From contig NZ_LT896716.1 of assembly GCF_900187405.1 (NCBI RefSeq), positions 3,410,753-3,474,752 of the forward strand: a DNA stretch of 64,000 bases, read 5' to 3'. The position numbers were made by a program, and so were the translations under genes. Below, one piece after another: positions 28,857 through 39,769 of this stretch. This DNA is from Geobacter sp. DSM 9736 (lineage in GTDB: Bacteria > Desulfobacterota > Desulfuromonadia > Geobacterales > Geobacteraceae). The stretch's first letter is position 1. The number at the start of each line of letters is the position of its first letter. The notes below the pieces were generated by a model. The model worked only from the letters and a program-made list of their open reading frames with translations. It searched no databases and was not told where the DNA came from.

Positions 28857-30266
28857 ATGTCTCTTCTGCAGTCCATCCCGAAGGTTGACCGGGTTCTCGT
28901 TACTGAGCCGGTTCAAGAGCTTCTTCAATTTCATTCCCGCCCCTTTGTGCTTGCTGCTGTCCGCTCTGCTCTCGATGAATTGCGACAGCGGATCCGAAGC
29001 GGCGAGCCATTCCCTCCCGGCTCCCTTGAGCAAACAGTTGCTGCGCGCGCTGCCATGATCTGCAGCGATCTTTCATCCCCCAACCTGAAGCGGGTCGTCA
29101 ACGGCACCGGAATAGTCATCCATACAAATCTCGGGAGGTCGCTTCTGGCGGAGGCGGCCAGGCAGGGGCTGGCTGATGCGGCATTCCGGTACACGAACCT
29201 GGAGCTCGACCTGGCAACAGGGGAGCGAGGGAGCCGCTATTCCCATGTGGAGCAGCTCCTGTGCGAGCTAACTGGTGCGGAGGCGGCCCTCGTCGTCAAC
29301 AATAACGCCGCCGCAGTGCTGCTGGCGCTTGCATCCCTCGCCGCAGGGCGAGAGGTGGTAGTGTCCCGGGGCGAACTTGTAGAGATCGGCGGCTCCTTCA
29401 GAATACCCGAGGTGATGGCTCAGAGCGGTGCAGTGCTGAGGGAGGTCGGAACGACAAACCGGACTCACAGGCGGGATTACCAGAACGCAATTGCTTCCGA
29501 AACCGCCCTGTTTCTCAAGGTGCATACGTCGAATTATGCAGTAGTAGGATTCACTGCCACTGTCGAGGCTGACGACCTGGTGGATCTAGGGCGCCGGCAT
29601 GGGGTTCCGGTGATGGCTGATCTCGGAAGCGGAAGCCTCGTCAACCTGTCTTCCCTCCTCGGTTGTGATGAGCCGACCGTGGGGGAGTTGGTCCGGCAGG
29701 GTGTCGATGTTGTGACCTTCAGCGGGGACAAGCTTCTCGGTGGGCCTCAGGCCGGCATCATCGTCGGAAGCAGGGAGCGCCTGGATCTGATGAAGCGCCA
29801 CCCGCTGCTGCGGGCGCTGCGCATCGACAAACTCACCCTTGCCGCCCTCGAAGCAACTCTTCGCCTCTACCGCGATCAGCGGCAGGCCCTGGCTGAAATC
29901 CCCACATTGAGACTTCTTGCAACTCCCTCAGCAGTGTTGGCCGAACGCGGAAAGCGTGTTGTGCGTCGGTTGCGTCGCCAGGTTTCGCGTGAGGTGGTTC
30001 TTACCCTAGAGGAGGGGGTGTCGCAGGTAGGTGGGGGAGCACTTCCGTTGCTGGAACTGCCAACCACCCTGCTGGCGGTGGAAGCTTCCCCCCTCTCGGC
30101 GCGGGAAGTCGAGGCTTTCCTCCGGGGGGCTAGGGTTCCCATAATAGGCCGCATCCAGCGGGGTAAGTTCCTCCTGGATCTTCGCACAATACTCGATGAC
30201 GATGTGGCACCCCTCATGACCGGCCTTTCTGCACTTGCCGTTCGGGCATCCTCTTCGGCTACGTGA
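28857..30266 (+). CDS. selA: L-seryl-tRNA(Sec) selenium transferase
   Basis: A 469-residue PLP enzyme of normal SelA length (E. coli 463). Conserved blocks are [45 protein letters not shown] and the PLP-lysine region [13 protein letters not shown] (Lys292 by count). It converts Ser-tRNA(Sec) to Sec-tRNA(Sec) using selenophosphate from SelD. The gene is five bases after the GntR gene with only a weak ribosome binding site, so it is probably translated by coupling. selB does not follow, unlike the common selA-selB order. The thioredoxin-like selenoprotein at 24944 is a likely client. Confidence 0.97.
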   Translation: MSLLQSIPKVDRVLVTEPVQELLQFHSRPFVLAAVRSALDELRQRIRSGEPFPPGSLEQTVAARAAMICSDLSSPNLKRVVNGTGIVIHTNLGRSLLAEAARQGLADAAFRYTNLELDLATGERGSRYSHVEQLLCELTGAEAALVVNNNAAAVLLALASLAAGREVVVSRGELVEIGGSFRIPEVMAQSGAVLREVGTTNRTHRRDYQNAIASETALFLKVHTSNYAVVGFTATVEADDLVDLGRRHGVPVMADLGSGSLVNLSSLLGCDEPTVGELVRQGVDVVTFSGDKLLGGPQAGIIVGSRERLDLMKRHPLLRALRIDKLTLAALEATLRLYRDQRQALAEIPTLRLLATPSAVLAERGKRVVRRLRRQVSREVVLTLEEGVSQVGGGALPLLELPTTLLAVEASPLSAREVEAFLRGARVPIIGRIQRGKFLLDLRTILDDDVAPLMTGLSALAVRASSSAT

Positions 30267-30331
30267 TATCCGTCACGTCCCTTTCCTTCAAAACAGCTTT
30301 TTAACTTTTTTTCAGGAACTCCTTTTTTTCA

Positions 30332-30361
30332 TTGACCCGGTGTGGAACCGGCAATTATTAT
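30332..30361 (+). promoter_or_regulatory. Sigma-70 promoter for ispD-ispF-glnS
   Basis: TTGACC, an 18-base spacer, TATTAT (5/6 in both boxes), 74 bases before the ispD ATG. A 6-bp hairpin (ACGTGA/TCACGT, 30261-30278) overlaps the selA stop upstream and is followed by poly-T stretches at a distance. Confidence 0.55.
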
Positions 30362-30435
30362 CTGACGATTCATTTCAGGGCAGACCTGGCGGGTTTTTGC
30401 GCGCGGGCTGGCACTGTTTCAGGGGGCTGTGCACA

Positions 30436-31167
30436 ATGAAAGTCATTGCAGTCGTCCCGGCAGCCGGCATGGGGAAACGTATGGGCGCCGGATTCAATAA
30501 GCAGTATCTGCAGCTGTCGGGAAAGCCGATCCTGGCTCACACACTGACAGCCATGCAAAACGCCCGTATTATAGATACAATATACCTCGTTATTCCAGCG
30601 GAAGAGATTTCCTATTGCCGGGAGCAGGTGGTGGAACGGTATGCCCTCGACAAGGTACGGGAGATAGTCCCGGGGGGGGCGGAGCGGCAGCATTCGGTTC
30701 TGAACGGACTTCGGGCAATTTCGGGTGCTGCCGATGACGATGTGATACTCATTCATGACGGGGTTCGGCCCTTTGTGCCGCTCCGCGTGATCGAGGAGGC
30801 GGTTTCGGTTGCTGCTAAGCATGACGGTGCACTCGTCGCGGTTCCGGCAAAGGACACCATCAAGGTAGTCGTGAAGGGGGTTGTGCGTGAGACCCCGCCG
30901 CGGGAAACACTCTGGCTCGCTCAGACCCCCCAGGCATTCCGGTACCGAATAATACGGGCAGCCCACGAAACGGCGGCCGCCGAAGGATTTCTCGGGACCG
31001 ACGACGCTTCCCTTGTCGAGCGGGCAGGCGGGGCTGTCCACGTGGTTCTGGGTGACTATCGAAACATCAAGATCACTACTCCGGAGGACATGCGTCTGGC
31101 CGAGGCCTTTCTCGATGAACTTCGGGTGCAACATGAATGCGCAGGGGGAGCTGGCATATGCGAATAG
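30436..31167 (+). CDS. ispD: 2-C-methyl-D-erythritol 4-phosphate cytidylyltransferase
   Basis: A 243-residue protein. The ATG at 30436 is chosen because the family begins here ([15 protein letters not shown]) with AGGGGG upstream. The CTP-binding loop [10 protein letters not shown], the [11 protein letters not shown] motif and the metal-binding HDGVRPFV block are all intact. The C-terminal SLVE and [10 protein letters not shown] blocks match IspD. It makes CDP-methylerythritol in the MEP isoprenoid pathway. It overlaps ispF by 10 bases; the two genes are often adjacent or fused. Confidence 0.97.
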   Translation: MKVIAVVPAAGMGKRMGAGFNKQYLQLSGKPILAHTLTAMQNARIIDTIYLVIPAEEISYCREQVVERYALDKVREIVPGGAERQHSVLNGLRAISGAADDDVILIHDGVRPFVPLRVIEEAVSVAAKHDGALVAVPAKDTIKVVVKGVVRETPPRETLWLAQTPQAFRYRIIRAAHETAAAEGFLGTDDASLVERAGGAVHVVLGDYRNIKITTPEDMRLAEAFLDELRVQHECAGGAGICE

Positions 31168-31661
31168 GTCACGGCTACGACGTTCACCGCCTGGTGGAGG
31201 GTCGAAAGCTGATCCTCGGTGGGGTAGACATACCGCATGAAACTGGACTGCTGGGGCATTCCGATGCTGATGTGCTGTTGCATGCCATTGCCGACGCCAT
31301 TCTGGGAGCAATAGGAGAGGGAGACATAGGAAAGCATTTCCCCGATACCGATCCTGCGTATAAGGGGGCTGACAGCCTGAAGCTTCTTTCCCACGTCATG
31401 GGGCTCGCCCGGGAGCGCGGGTACAGCGTGGGAAATGTTGATGCGACTATAGTGGCCCAACGCCCGAAGCTGGCGCCCCACATTCCTGCCATGCGCCAGA
31501 ATATCGCCACCGCCCTGGATACCACTGAAACCAGGATCAATGTAAAGGCCACAACCACCGAGGAGCTTGGCTTCGCCGGGCGCAAGGAAGGAATAGCTTC
31601 TTACGCCGTTGCCCTCATGGAAGAGCGGCACGAGCTCCATGACAGCCGCGGGAGCCGGTGA
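31158..31661 (+). CDS. ispF: 2-C-methyl-D-erythritol 2,4-cyclodiphosphate synthase
   Basis: A 167-residue protein starting [15 protein letters not shown]. The zinc ligands Asp and His are in GYDVHRL, and the other metal and substrate motifs are [15 protein letters not shown] and [10 protein letters not shown]. The C-terminal [25 protein letters not shown] block is typical. It cyclises CDP-ME-2-phosphate in the MEP pathway. The start lies inside the ispD end, with AGGGGGAG upstream. The tail is about ten residues longer than the usual 157-160. Confidence 0.97.
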   Translation: MRIGHGYDVHRLVEGRKLILGGVDIPHETGLLGHSDADVLLHAIADAILGAIGEGDIGKHFPDTDPAYKGADSLKLLSHVMGLARERGYSVGNVDATIVAQRPKLAPHIPAMRQNIATALDTTETRINVKATTTEELGFAGRKEGIASYAVALMEERHELHDSRGSR

Positions 31662-31716
31662 GCCCTTGGCCGCAGCTGCCGTGGCGAATTCCACTACTGC
31701 CGGAGGCACCGACACA

Positions 31717-33399
31717 ATGAACAGTCCCACTGAGACCGATAAAGGCACCAGCACCGGTTTTCTTCGCAACATCATCGAAGAAGATCTGCGTGCAGGAAAA
31801 CATGCATCCGTAGTTACGCGTTTTCCGCCGGAGCCCAACGGATATCTCCATATCGGACATGCCAAATCAATCTGCATCAATTTCGGTCTTGCCCGCGATT
31901 TCGGCGGACGTTGTCACCTGCGCTTCGACGATACCAATCCGGTCAAGGAAGAGGAAGAGTACGCTGAATCCATAAAGGAGAGCGTACACTGGCTCGGGTT
32001 CGACTGGGGTGAGCACCTCTACTATGCTTCGGATTACTTCGAGCAGCTCTACCGCTGGGCAGAACAGCTCATTACCCAGGGGGACGCCTATGTAGACGAT
32101 CTCTCTGCGGAGGAGATCAGGGAGTACCGCGGCACCCTCACGGAGCCGGGGCGGGAAAGTCCTCATCGCAACCGTTCCGCTGAGGAAAATCTTTCGCTGT
32201 TCCGCAGGATGCGCAGCGGCGAGTTCAAGGACGGATCCCGGGTCCTTCGCGCAAGAATCGACATGGCATCTCCGAATCTGAATATGCGCGATCCGGTGAT
32301 GTATCGCATTCTGCATGCCCCACATCCTCACACTGGGGACGCCTGGTGCATCTATCCCATGTATGACTTCGCCCACGGTCAGTCCGATTCCATAGAAGGA
32401 ATAACACACTCGATCTGTACGCTGGAGTTCGAAGATCACCGTCCACTTTACGAGTGGTTCCTCGACAGGCTCGGCATCTACCATCCCCGACAGTACGAAT
32501 TTGCACGCCTCAATCTCACCTATACCGTGATGAGCAAGAGAAAGCTTCTGCAGCTTGTTCAGGACGGGGATGTCCGGGGGTGGGACGATCCCCGCATGCC
32601 GACCCTCGTGGGGTTTCGGCGGCGGGGTTATACGCCGCAGTCCATCCGTAACTTCTGCGAGCGTATAGGGGTTGGAAAGAGCGACAGCTGGATCGATATG
32701 AGCATTCTCGAGGAGAGCGTCCGGGAGGACCTGAATGTACGTGCTCCGCGGGCAATGGCGGTCCTGCGCCCTGTGAGGCTTGTGATCGAGAACTATCCCG
32801 AGGACCGTAACGAGGAGTTCCTGGTGGCCAACCACCCGCAAGACCCCGAGATGGGGACGCGACAGATCCCGTTCTGCCGCGAGCTCTACATAGAGCGGGA
32901 CGACTTCATGGAGGAGCCGCCTAAGGGCTTCCACCGTCTGGCTCCAGGCAGGGAGGTACGGCTGCGTTACGCCTACATCGTAACGTGCACTGGTGTGGTG
33001 AAGGATGCAGCAGGGAACGTGACGGAAATCAGGTGCACGTACGATCCCGACACCAACACGGGCGGTCCTGCAGCGGGACGGAAGGTAAAGGGGATAATCC
33101 ACTGGGTTTCCGCGCGTCACGGATTCAATGCAGAGATCCGTCTTTACGACCGCCTGATCAGCGTTCCGAATCCTTCCGGGGATGATTGGAAGCGGCAGCT
33201 CAACCCGGAGTCGATGGAAATACTTTCCGACAGCGTTCTTGAACCTGCACTTCGGAGCGCAGAGCCGGAGGCCGTATTCCAGTTCGAGCGGCAGGGATAC
33301 TTTTGCGCCGACAGACGTGATTCAGCCCCGGGAATGCCCGTTTTCAACAGGACCGTCACGCTGCGCGACTCCTGGAAAAAGGCTGAGGAGGCGAAGTAG
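31717..33399 (+). CDS. glnS: Glutaminyl-tRNA synthetase
   Basis: A 560-residue class I synthetase close to the E. coli length of 554. The ATG at 31717 is preferred over an upstream in-frame start that lies within ispF. The HIGH-type motif is [15 protein letters not shown] and the KMSKS-type motif is [11 protein letters not shown]. The GlnRS-type anticodon-binding beta barrels form the last 200 residues. The presence of glnS together with gatCAB means glutaminyl-tRNA may not need the amidotransferase route. It follows ispF by 55 bases and precedes the chemotaxis cluster by 12 bases. Confidence 0.97.
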   Translation: MNSPTETDKGTSTGFLRNIIEEDLRAGKHASVVTRFPPEPNGYLHIGHAKSICINFGLARDFGGRCHLRFDDTNPVKEEEEYAESIKESVHWLGFDWGEHLYYASDYFEQLYRWAEQLITQGDAYVDDLSAEEIREYRGTLTEPGRESPHRNRSAEENLSLFRRMRSGEFKDGSRVLRARIDMASPNLNMRDPVMYRILHAPHPHTGDAWCIYPMYDFAHGQSDSIEGITHSICTLEFEDHRPLYEWFLDRLGIYHPRQYEFARLNLTYTVMSKRKLLQLVQDGDVRGWDDPRMPTLVGFRRRGYTPQSIRNFCERIGVGKSDSWIDMSILEESVREDLNVRAPRAMAVLRPVRLVIENYPEDRNEEFLVANHPQDPEMGTRQIPFCRELYIERDDFMEEPPKGFHRLAPGREVRLRYAYIVTCTGVVKDAAGNVTEIRCTYDPDTNTGGPAAGRKVKGIIHWVSARHGFNAEIRLYDRLISVPNPSGDDWKRQLNPESMEILSDSVLEPALRSAEPEAVFQFERQGYFCADRRDSAPGMPVFNRTVTLRDSWKKAEEAK

Positions 33400-33411
33400 C
33401 GCTATAAAACG

Positions 33412-35262
33412 ATGCCGCTGCACATTCTCCTCATAAGCACCGACCAGGCATTTACCCATTCGATCACCGATCTGCTTGCAGATGACGGACATACAGTCGT
33501 CTCATTGCCCCCGGCCGGCCGGCACTTTAAGATCGATACTCCCGCCCCTGATGTGATCGTCTGCGATCTTCCGGGAGACGGGGGACAGGTAATCGAAACG
33601 GTTACTCGCCTGCAAAAGGGGAGAGAGACGCGACATGTGCCTATCATAGCGGTTTCTTCTTTTCCCGAGTACGAGTTTGAGCTGCACCAGACTTTCGACT
33701 TTCTCACCAAACCGGTAGATTTTCTAAGGCTGCGGGGGGATCTTGCCACGATCGAACGTGGCGCGCGGCAGATGGCGCCGCAGGTGGAGGAGGATTTTTC
33801 GGACGAGGCATTCCGGCTTTTCGTCGATTACCTCGTCACACACAGTGGTCTCAGGTTCGAACGACGCAACGCCAGGTTCCTGGCGCGGGGCATCATTGCC
33901 CGCATGAACGTTCTACAATCCGGTTCCTACCGGGACTATTACAACTACCTGAGCAGGTACGGAGAGACGCGTCAGGAACTGCAGAAGCTCCTCCAACTCC
34001 TGACGGTCGGAGAGACTTATTTCTTCCGGTACCGGGCACATTTCGAGGTGCTCGGCCGCCTCCTGAAAAAGGAGTTCGTAGGGGCTCCGGAGAAGAAGTT
34101 GCGGATATGGTCGGCGGGATGTTCCACCGGGGAAGAACCCTACTCCATCGCTATGACCATTATGGATCTGTTCCCGGACTGGCGATCCCGGGACATCGAA
34201 ATACTTGCCACGGATATCAACAGGCGGGCACTGAAAAAGGCTGCGGAAGGTATATACCGTCCCTGGGCTATGCGTGCCACGGACCAACGTCATCAGAAGA
34301 GGTATTTCGATCAGCAGGACGACCATTACCGGATAAAGGATGATGTAAAGAGGCTTGTCCGGCTTTTTCCCCTTAACCTTCAGACAGGTCCTTACCCTTC
34401 GAAGAATGAAGGGCTTGCTGAGGTGGACATCATCTTTTGCAGGAATGTCCTTATCTATTTCGATCTGGAGTCGATGAGAAGGGTGGTCGAAAACTTCGCG
34501 GAGACCCTGCATCCGGGTGGATATCTGTTCCTCGGGCATGCGGAGACCCTTGCCTTTCTTTCTTCCCGTTTCGAACGCCACTCTTCGGGAGGAGGCTTCT
34601 ACTATCGGAAGCGGGGAATGCCTCAGGCTGCTGAGGTAAAGGAGCGGCGGCCGGTCAGGGAACGACGGTCCATTTCTCCCGTGCCCCTTCTGCCCCTTCA
34701 ACGCTCCACAGTAATCCAAAGGGAAGTGCCTCCGGCTTTGCTACAGCCCGCTGAGCCCGACTTGGAGGCCCTTTACACACAGGCGCGCCGGCTTTTCGAT
34801 GAGGAAAATTTTACTGCTGCGGGGCTTCTGGTAGAGCGCATCCTCGAAAAGGCGCCGCGCGAACCGCGGGCGTTAGTATTGCGCGGTTTTGTCCTCGCCA
34901 ACAGGGGGCAGACCGAAGAATCTCTGGAAGTCTGCCGGAAAGTACAGGCACTCGATGATCTTCTCCCGGACGGGTATCTCCTCCGGGGCCTCCTTTTCGA
35001 GATGCTTGACAAGCCGGAGGAGGCGATGGCCGAGTATAGGAAGGCGATCCTGCTCGCCGGAGATTTCATGATGCCGCATTACTGCCTCGGGCGGCTCCTG
35101 CTGCGCCTCGGCCGGAAAAAGGACGGCATGCGCGAACTTCGCAACTGCTGTACCATCCTGGAACGGAGTGCCGATGACGGGGCCGTGCCGTACGCCGGGG
35201 GGGCGAGCCGCGGCGTCCTTCTCGCAAAGCTGAGGCAGGAACTGGCGGTGGAGGAGCGATAG
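33412..35262 (+). CDS. cheR: Chemotaxis methyltransferase CheR with receiver-like N-terminus and TPR C-terminus
   Basis: A 616-residue fusion. Residues 1-120 resemble a receiver domain with a phosphoacceptor-like Asp in DVIVCDLPG and Lys in FLTKPVDF, but the usual acidic pair is degenerate (LLISTDQAF), so phosphorylation is uncertain. Residues 130-400 are CheR: SAM motif WSAGCSTGEEPYSIA, then ATDINRRALKKA and IIFCRNVLIYFD. Residues 445-600 contain TPR-like repeats (LFDEENFTAAGLLVERILEKAPREP and onward), used in other CheR proteins for partner binding. It methylates glutamates of the adjacent chemoreceptor. It is the first gene of the che cluster and begins 12 bases after glnS. Confidence 0.93.
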   Translation: MPLHILLISTDQAFTHSITDLLADDGHTVVSLPPAGRHFKIDTPAPDVIVCDLPGDGGQVIETVTRLQKGRETRHVPIIAVSSFPEYEFELHQTFDFLTKPVDFLRLRGDLATIERGARQMAPQVEEDFSDEAFRLFVDYLVTHSGLRFERRNARFLARGIIARMNVLQSGSYRDYYNYLSRYGETRQELQKLLQLLTVGETYFFRYRAHFEVLGRLLKKEFVGAPEKKLRIWSAGCSTGEEPYSIAMTIMDLFPDWRSRDIEILATDINRRALKKAAEGIYRPWAMRATDQRHQKRYFDQQDDHYRIKDDVKRLVRLFPLNLQTGPYPSKNEGLAEVDIIFCRNVLIYFDLESMRRVVENFAETLHPGGYLFLGHAETLAFLSSRFERHSSGGGFYYRKRGMPQAAEVKERRPVRERRSISPVPLLPLQRSTVIQREVPPALLQPAEPDLEALYTQARRLFDEENFTAAGLLVERILEKAPREPRALVLRGFVLANRGQTEESLEVCRKVQALDDLLPDGYLLRGLLFEMLDKPEEAMAEYRKAILLAGDFMMPHYCLGRLLLRLGRKKDGMRELRNCCTILERSADDGAVPYAGGASRGVLLAKLRQELAVEER

Positions 35263-35312
35263 GCGCTTCAGTCTGATCCTTGTCTGGAAAAAGTCGGAAT
35301 ACCGAGGTGTGC

Positions 35313-35858
35313 ATGAGCGAAGGCGAAAAGACCGGTTACGACATCAACACTGTCCTGTGCGAGATGAGGGAGAAATACTGGGAGGCTTTGAGCGAGGTCG
35401 AAGAGGCTCCGGAAGAGCATCTTGAATGCGTGACCTTCGAGCTCGGCGGGGAGAGTTATGCGTTCGAGACGCCCCATGCCGCAGAAGTCATTCGTATTCC
35501 GCGGCTAGTGAAGGTCCCCCGGGTTCAGGAGCAGATCACAGGTGTATTCAACCTTCGAGGTGAAATAACCGCAGCCATAGATATTCGGCCAATGCTGGGA
35601 CTGCCGCAGCTTCCTCTCGGGAAACGGGGCCGAATCATAATCGTGAAGGGGGAGATGTTCAACACGGGCCTCATCGTCGAAGCGGTGAGAGACGTAATGC
35701 CTCTTCCCCTTGCTGCGCTGGAGCCTGTGGTGCAGTCCCTTTCAGAGGGACAGCGCGAATTCATCCGCGGCCAGTTCAATATGGAGGGCGTCAGGGTGAT
35801 GCTGCTCGATGTCAGAAAGCTGCTGGCTTCGCCGCAGATAATGGTTACAGGGGAGTAG
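35313..35858 (+). CDS. cheW: Chemotaxis coupling protein CheW
   Basis: A 181-residue protein. The ATG at 35313 follows GAGG. After about 45 charged residues, the CheW fold begins ([33 protein letters not shown] in pieces), with the conserved [21 protein letters not shown] and [24 protein letters not shown] blocks. It links the chemoreceptor to CheA at the membrane. The N-terminal extension is longer than in E. coli CheW and is strongly acidic. It lies between cheR and the receptor gene. Confidence 0.93.
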   Translation: MSEGEKTGYDINTVLCEMREKYWEALSEVEEAPEEHLECVTFELGGESYAFETPHAAEVIRIPRLVKVPRVQEQITGVFNLRGEITAAIDIRPMLGLPQLPLGKRGRIIIVKGEMFNTGLIVEAVRDVMPLPLAALEPVVQSLSEGQREFIRGQFNMEGVRVMLLDVRKLLASPQIMVTGE

Positions 35859-35886
35859 CCCAGGCCGACATTATGGAGGGAGAGCC

Positions 35887-37623
35887 ATGTTCAACAAGCT
35901 GTCGATAAAGATCGCCGCCATCCTCATTCTCGTGATGGTCGTCATCATGTCCATCTTCACCGTCTATTTCGTCCGATCGAGAACGGCGGTAATGGAGGAG
36001 GAACTCCTTTCGAAGGGGCGGATCGAGGCCATGGCCGGAGCCAAGATGATGGAGCGGATCCTGGAGGACGCCGTTACCGACGGCACCCTGACCATGGATG
36101 ACGTTTTTGATGAGAAATACCAGCCGATTCCGAATACGGACCCAGCGAAATATCATACGAAGTACGACCGTTTTCTCGACAGCAAGATTCAGGAACTCGA
36201 GGACGAGTTCCTGAAGGATGACCAGGTTGTTTTTGCCGTACTCGTTGATCGCAACGGGTACCTCCCGACCCACAACTCCATATATTCCAAGCCTCTCACT
36301 GGAGACCTGGAGAAGGATCGGATGGGTAACCGCACAAAGCGGCTTTTCAACGACGAAGTTGGACTGAAGGCGGCCAAGAACCAGCAGGATTTGCTGAAGC
36401 AGGTATACAGGCGCGACACGGGGGAGCTGATGTGGGACATATCGGCTCCGGTCTTTGTGCATGGTAAGCACTGGGGGGGCTTCCGCATCGGTTTTTCTAT
36501 GGAGAAGACCGAGAAGAAGATTGCCGCACTAAGAACTGAAATTCTCGTTTCGATGCTGATCCTGCTCCTAATTTCCAGCGCCACCATCGTACTCGTGGTC
36601 ACCTTCTCCGTGCGTCCGCTACTGCGGCTTACGGAAACGGCCAGACGGATCGCGGAGGGGAACCTGGATGAGGAAATTCCGGTGGAGACCAATGATGAAA
36701 TAGGAACCCTTGCCGAAGCTTTCAACAAGATGACCACTGTCATCGTGAAAAATCTTAGGGGGGAGATCGTCAAAAGCAATCATATGATAGCTTCGATAAA
36801 GGAGGCGATCATACAGCTGTCGAGCTCGACCAACGAAATGATGGCGATCTCGGCCCAGCAGTCTTCGGGCGCCACCCAGCAGGCTACTGCTGTCCAGGAG
36901 GTCACCACCACTTCGGAGGAAATCGCTATCACCGCGAAGCAGATCACCGACAATGCTAAATCGGTGGAGTCTCTGGCGGAGGCGACCAGCAAGAGCTGCA
37001 CCGACGGCACAAGCGATGTCGCCAATGCCATAGGTGGAATGCAGAGGCTCCGGACAGAAGTTGAGGGCATTGCCGCAAGCATGCTTCAACTAGCGGACAA
37101 CAGCCAGAAAATAGGCGGAATAGTCGAGATCATCGACGAAATAAGCGACCAGACGAACCTTCTTGCTCTGAATGCCGCCATAGAGGCTGCTGGAGCCGGC
37201 GAAGCGGGAAAACGTTTCGCCATCGTGGCCCAGGAGGTGAAACGGCTCGCGGAGCGGACGGTTGATGCCACCCAACAGATAAAGGGACTTATCGAGGAAA
37301 TCCAGAAAGCTACCAACCGGACGATCATGGTGACGGAGGAGGGGACAAAAGGAGTCGATCATGCCAGCAGCCTTGTAGATGAGGTGCAGCAGTCCTTCTC
37401 CAAGATTATCGGAATGGTGGATGAAACTGCCAGGGCGGCAAAAGAGATTACCCTCTCGACCCAGCAGCAGACTTCGGCGTGTGAGCAGATGGCAGAAACC
37501 ATGGGGGATGTGCGGGATGTGGCGCAGCAGGTTGCAACCAGCGCCCGTGAAACCGAGCGGACCATAGGCGAGATAATGGAGCAGATCGAGAAGCTGAAGG
37601 AACTGAGCGACGAGAAGGTATAA
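35887..37623 (+). CDS. Methyl-accepting chemotaxis protein
   Basis: A 578-residue receptor. The first transmembrane helix spans residues 8-29. The periplasmic sensing region is about residues 30-215, and its [22 protein letters not shown] ending is typical of single Cache or Tar-like folds. A second helix covers roughly 222-242. HAMP follows ([24 protein letters not shown]), then a long coiled-coil signalling domain with the tip [28 protein letters not shown]. There is no CheR-tethering pentapeptide at the C-terminus. It is the only receptor in the cluster, so it is likely the dedicated input of this CheA. The ligand is unknown. Confidence 0.95.
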   Translation: MFNKLSIKIAAILILVMVVIMSIFTVYFVRSRTAVMEEELLSKGRIEAMAGAKMMERILEDAVTDGTLTMDDVFDEKYQPIPNTDPAKYHTKYDRFLDSKIQELEDEFLKDDQVVFAVLVDRNGYLPTHNSIYSKPLTGDLEKDRMGNRTKRLFNDEVGLKAAKNQQDLLKQVYRRDTGELMWDISAPVFVHGKHWGGFRIGFSMEKTEKKIAALRTEILVSMLILLLISSATIVLVVTFSVRPLLRLTETARRIAEGNLDEEIPVETNDEIGTLAEAFNKMTTVIVKNLRGEIVKSNHMIASIKEAIIQLSSSTNEMMAISAQQSSGATQQATAVQEVTTTSEEIAITAKQITDNAKSVESLAEATSKSCTDGTSDVANAIGGMQRLRTEVEGIAASMLQLADNSQKIGGIVEIIDEISDQTNLLALNAAIEAAGAGEAGKRFAIVAQEVKRLAERTVDATQQIKGLIEEIQKATNRTIMVTEEGTKGVDHASSLVDEVQQSFSKIIGMVDETARAAKEITLSTQQQTSACEQMAETMGDVRDVAQQVATSARETERTIGEIMEQIEKLKELSDEKV

Positions 37624-37628
37624 CAATC

Positions 37629-39674
37629 GTGGATCCCAAATATCTCGACATCTTTCTCAAGGAGGCTGAGGAGCATCTTTCGATGCTTCAGAAGGGGCTT
37701 CTCGTCCTGGAGAAAGAGCCGGAGAACGTCGACCTGATTCACGGTCTGTTGCGCAACGCCCATACCCTCAAAGGTTCTGCCAGGATGATGGGCCTTGACA
37801 GCATCAGTGCAGTCGCCCATCGCATGGAAGACCTGCTAAAGGAAGTGGAGGAGGGGGAGCGCAGCGTCGATTCCTCGGTTGTCGATCTACTCCTTCGGGG
37901 AACCGACGCCGTCACACACCTTACCCGAGGGCTGGCAGCCGGCGAGTACCCGGAGATCGACGTCGATGAGGTATTTGCCTCTTCCCGAGCGGGTGGGATA
38001 TCTCTCCAGGATATCCCACGGCAGGAAGGGCTTGCCGAAGCGGACACTGTCCGTGCCAGAGTCAAGACCCTCGACAGCCTCGTCAATCTTGTAGGTGAAA
38101 TGATCATCAACCGGACGCGCTTCGATGAGAAACTCGCTCGTCTGCGTGCCCTTTGCCGGTCCAACAATGAAACCCTTCCCACAGCCGCCCTAGCCGAATT
38201 CACCCGCGATCTTGAGATGGATGTTCTCTACCACTCCTACCTGCTGCAGGAACTCCACGGCGAAGCTATGGCACTACGGATGCTGCCGCTGCGAACCGTC
38301 ACTGACGTGCTGGAGCGGCTGGTGCGCGACCAGGCGAAGGCACAGGGGAAGGAAATCCTCTTCGAGATCGTCGGGGACGACATCGAACTCGACAGGGTTA
38401 TGCTCGATATCCTCAAGCCGGTATTCATCCACGTGATCTCAAATGCCGTTGATCACGGAATCGAGACCCCCGACGAGCGGATAGCTTCCGGGAAACGACC
38501 CCAGGGGACGGTTCGGCTAACGGCGCGGCATGAGGGTAACAGAGTCCGCATCGATATTTTCGACGACGGACGAGGCATCAACCTTCATCGGGTAAGGCAG
38601 GTGGCGATCAGGAAGGGGGTACTAGCTAAGGAAGAAGCGGACCAGCTCGGGGACGAGGAGGCTCTCGATCTTATTCTCAGGCCTGGCTTCTCAACCAGTG
38701 AACTGGTAACCGACGTGTCCGGGCGGGGGATGGGGATGGATGTAGCCCGGAGAAACATAGACAGTGTAAAGGGAACCCTGTCGCTGACGAGCGAACCAGG
38801 ATGCCAGACTCTGGTCACGCTGCATCTTCCACTCACTCTCTCGGTCCTGGATGCCCTCGTCGTTTCCAGCGGTGACGAGCGCTACGCAATTCCCTTGAAC
38901 CATGTTCAGGAGACGATCCGGGTAAGGGATGAAGATATCGACACTGTAGGTACGAAGGAGGTTGTGACGGTGCGAGGGAAGACGGTCCCGCTGGTTTCTC
39001 TCGCGACACTTCTCGGGCTCGGAGAAAGAAAGACCCTTCTCTCTGCCGGAAGGCTTCCGGTGGTTGTCCTGAAACAGCGGGATCAGCTTCTGGCGTGTTC
39101 CATCGACGAGACATGGGGAAGCTCGGAGGTCGTAGTCAAAAGCCTCGGAAAACAGCTCAGGGTGGTGGAGTGCGTTTCGGGGGCGACCATTCTTGGTGAC
39201 GGGAATCCCGCACTCATTCTCAACGTCTCCGACCTTTTTGCACGAGCCGAGGGGGCTGCTGCCACATCGTTTCGCCGCGAGTTCGAGGAGCGGGCTGCCG
39301 AGCAGCACAGGGGAAGCATACTTGTGGTTGATGATTCCATCACCACACGGACCATGGAGCGGAGCATCCTGGTTGCAAACGGCTATAGTGTGGAGGTAGC
39401 GGTATCTGGTGAGGATGCTTTGGGGAAGGTGGGTGGCACGACGTTCGATCTGGTAGTCACCGATATAGAGATGCCCGGTATTGACGGTTTCGAGCTGACC
39501 AAGCGCCTGCGAATGATGAATGCTTACGCCCAGGTTCCCGTGATCGTCGTTTCGTCTCGAAGCAGGGACGAAGATAAGCGCCGCGCTCTCGAAGCGGGTG
39601 CCCAGGCCTACATCGTCAAAGGGACATTCGATCAGGGAGTTCTTCTCGATACGGTAGAGGCGCTCATCGGCTGA
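37629..39674 (+). CDS. cheA: Hybrid chemotaxis histidine kinase CheA with C-terminal receiver
   Basis: A 681-residue protein with a GTG start 5 bases after the receptor gene. The P1 domain has phosphorylatable His45 in LRNAHTLKGSARMMG. A short linker leads straight to the dimerisation helices (about 138-220); no P2 domain is evident. The kinase core has N box HVISNAVDHGIE, G1 DDGRGINLHRV and G2 GRGMGMDVARRNID. A CheW-like P5 domain follows (VLDALVVSSGDERYAIPLNHVQETI in part). The last 120 residues are a receiver (ILVVDDSITTRTMERSIL, VVTDIEMPGIDG). The fused receiver suggests an internal phosphate sink or a non-flagellar output. Confidence 0.96.
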   Translation: MDPKYLDIFLKEAEEHLSMLQKGLLVLEKEPENVDLIHGLLRNAHTLKGSARMMGLDSISAVAHRMEDLLKEVEEGERSVDSSVVDLLLRGTDAVTHLTRGLAAGEYPEIDVDEVFASSRAGGISLQDIPRQEGLAEADTVRARVKTLDSLVNLVGEMIINRTRFDEKLARLRALCRSNNETLPTAALAEFTRDLEMDVLYHSYLLQELHGEAMALRMLPLRTVTDVLERLVRDQAKAQGKEILFEIVGDDIELDRVMLDILKPVFIHVISNAVDHGIETPDERIASGKRPQGTVRLTARHEGNRVRIDIFDDGRGINLHRVRQVAIRKGVLAKEEADQLGDEEALDLILRPGFSTSELVTDVSGRGMGMDVARRNIDSVKGTLSLTSEPGCQTLVTLHLPLTLSVLDALVVSSGDERYAIPLNHVQETIRVRDEDIDTVGTKEVVTVRGKTVPLVSLATLLGLGERKTLLSAGRLPVVVLKQRDQLLACSIDETWGSSEVVVKSLGKQLRVVECVSGATILGDGNPALILNVSDLFARAEGAAATSFRREFEERAAEQHRGSILVVDDSITTRTMERSILVANGYSVEVAVSGEDALGKVGGTTFDLVVTDIEMPGIDGFELTKRLRMMNAYAQVPVIVVSSRSRDEDKRRALEAGAQAYIVKGTFDQGVLLDTVEALIG

Positions 39675-39713
39675 AAATACAGTTACTGATTCTCCTTTCG
39701 CGAACGTAATGAT

Positions 39714-39745
39714 ATGATCCGAAGGATCATGGGGGCAATCCCATG
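39714..39745 (+). other. Two overlapping, mutually exclusive hairpins between cheA and cheB
   Basis: ATGATCC/GGATCAT with a GAA loop (39714-39730) shares bases with CATGGG/CCCATG (39728-39745). Both arms are perfect, and they cannot form fully at the same time. No T-tract follows. Confidence 0.35.
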
Positions 39746-39769
39746 GCCAACGCTACGGCGGAGATATGA

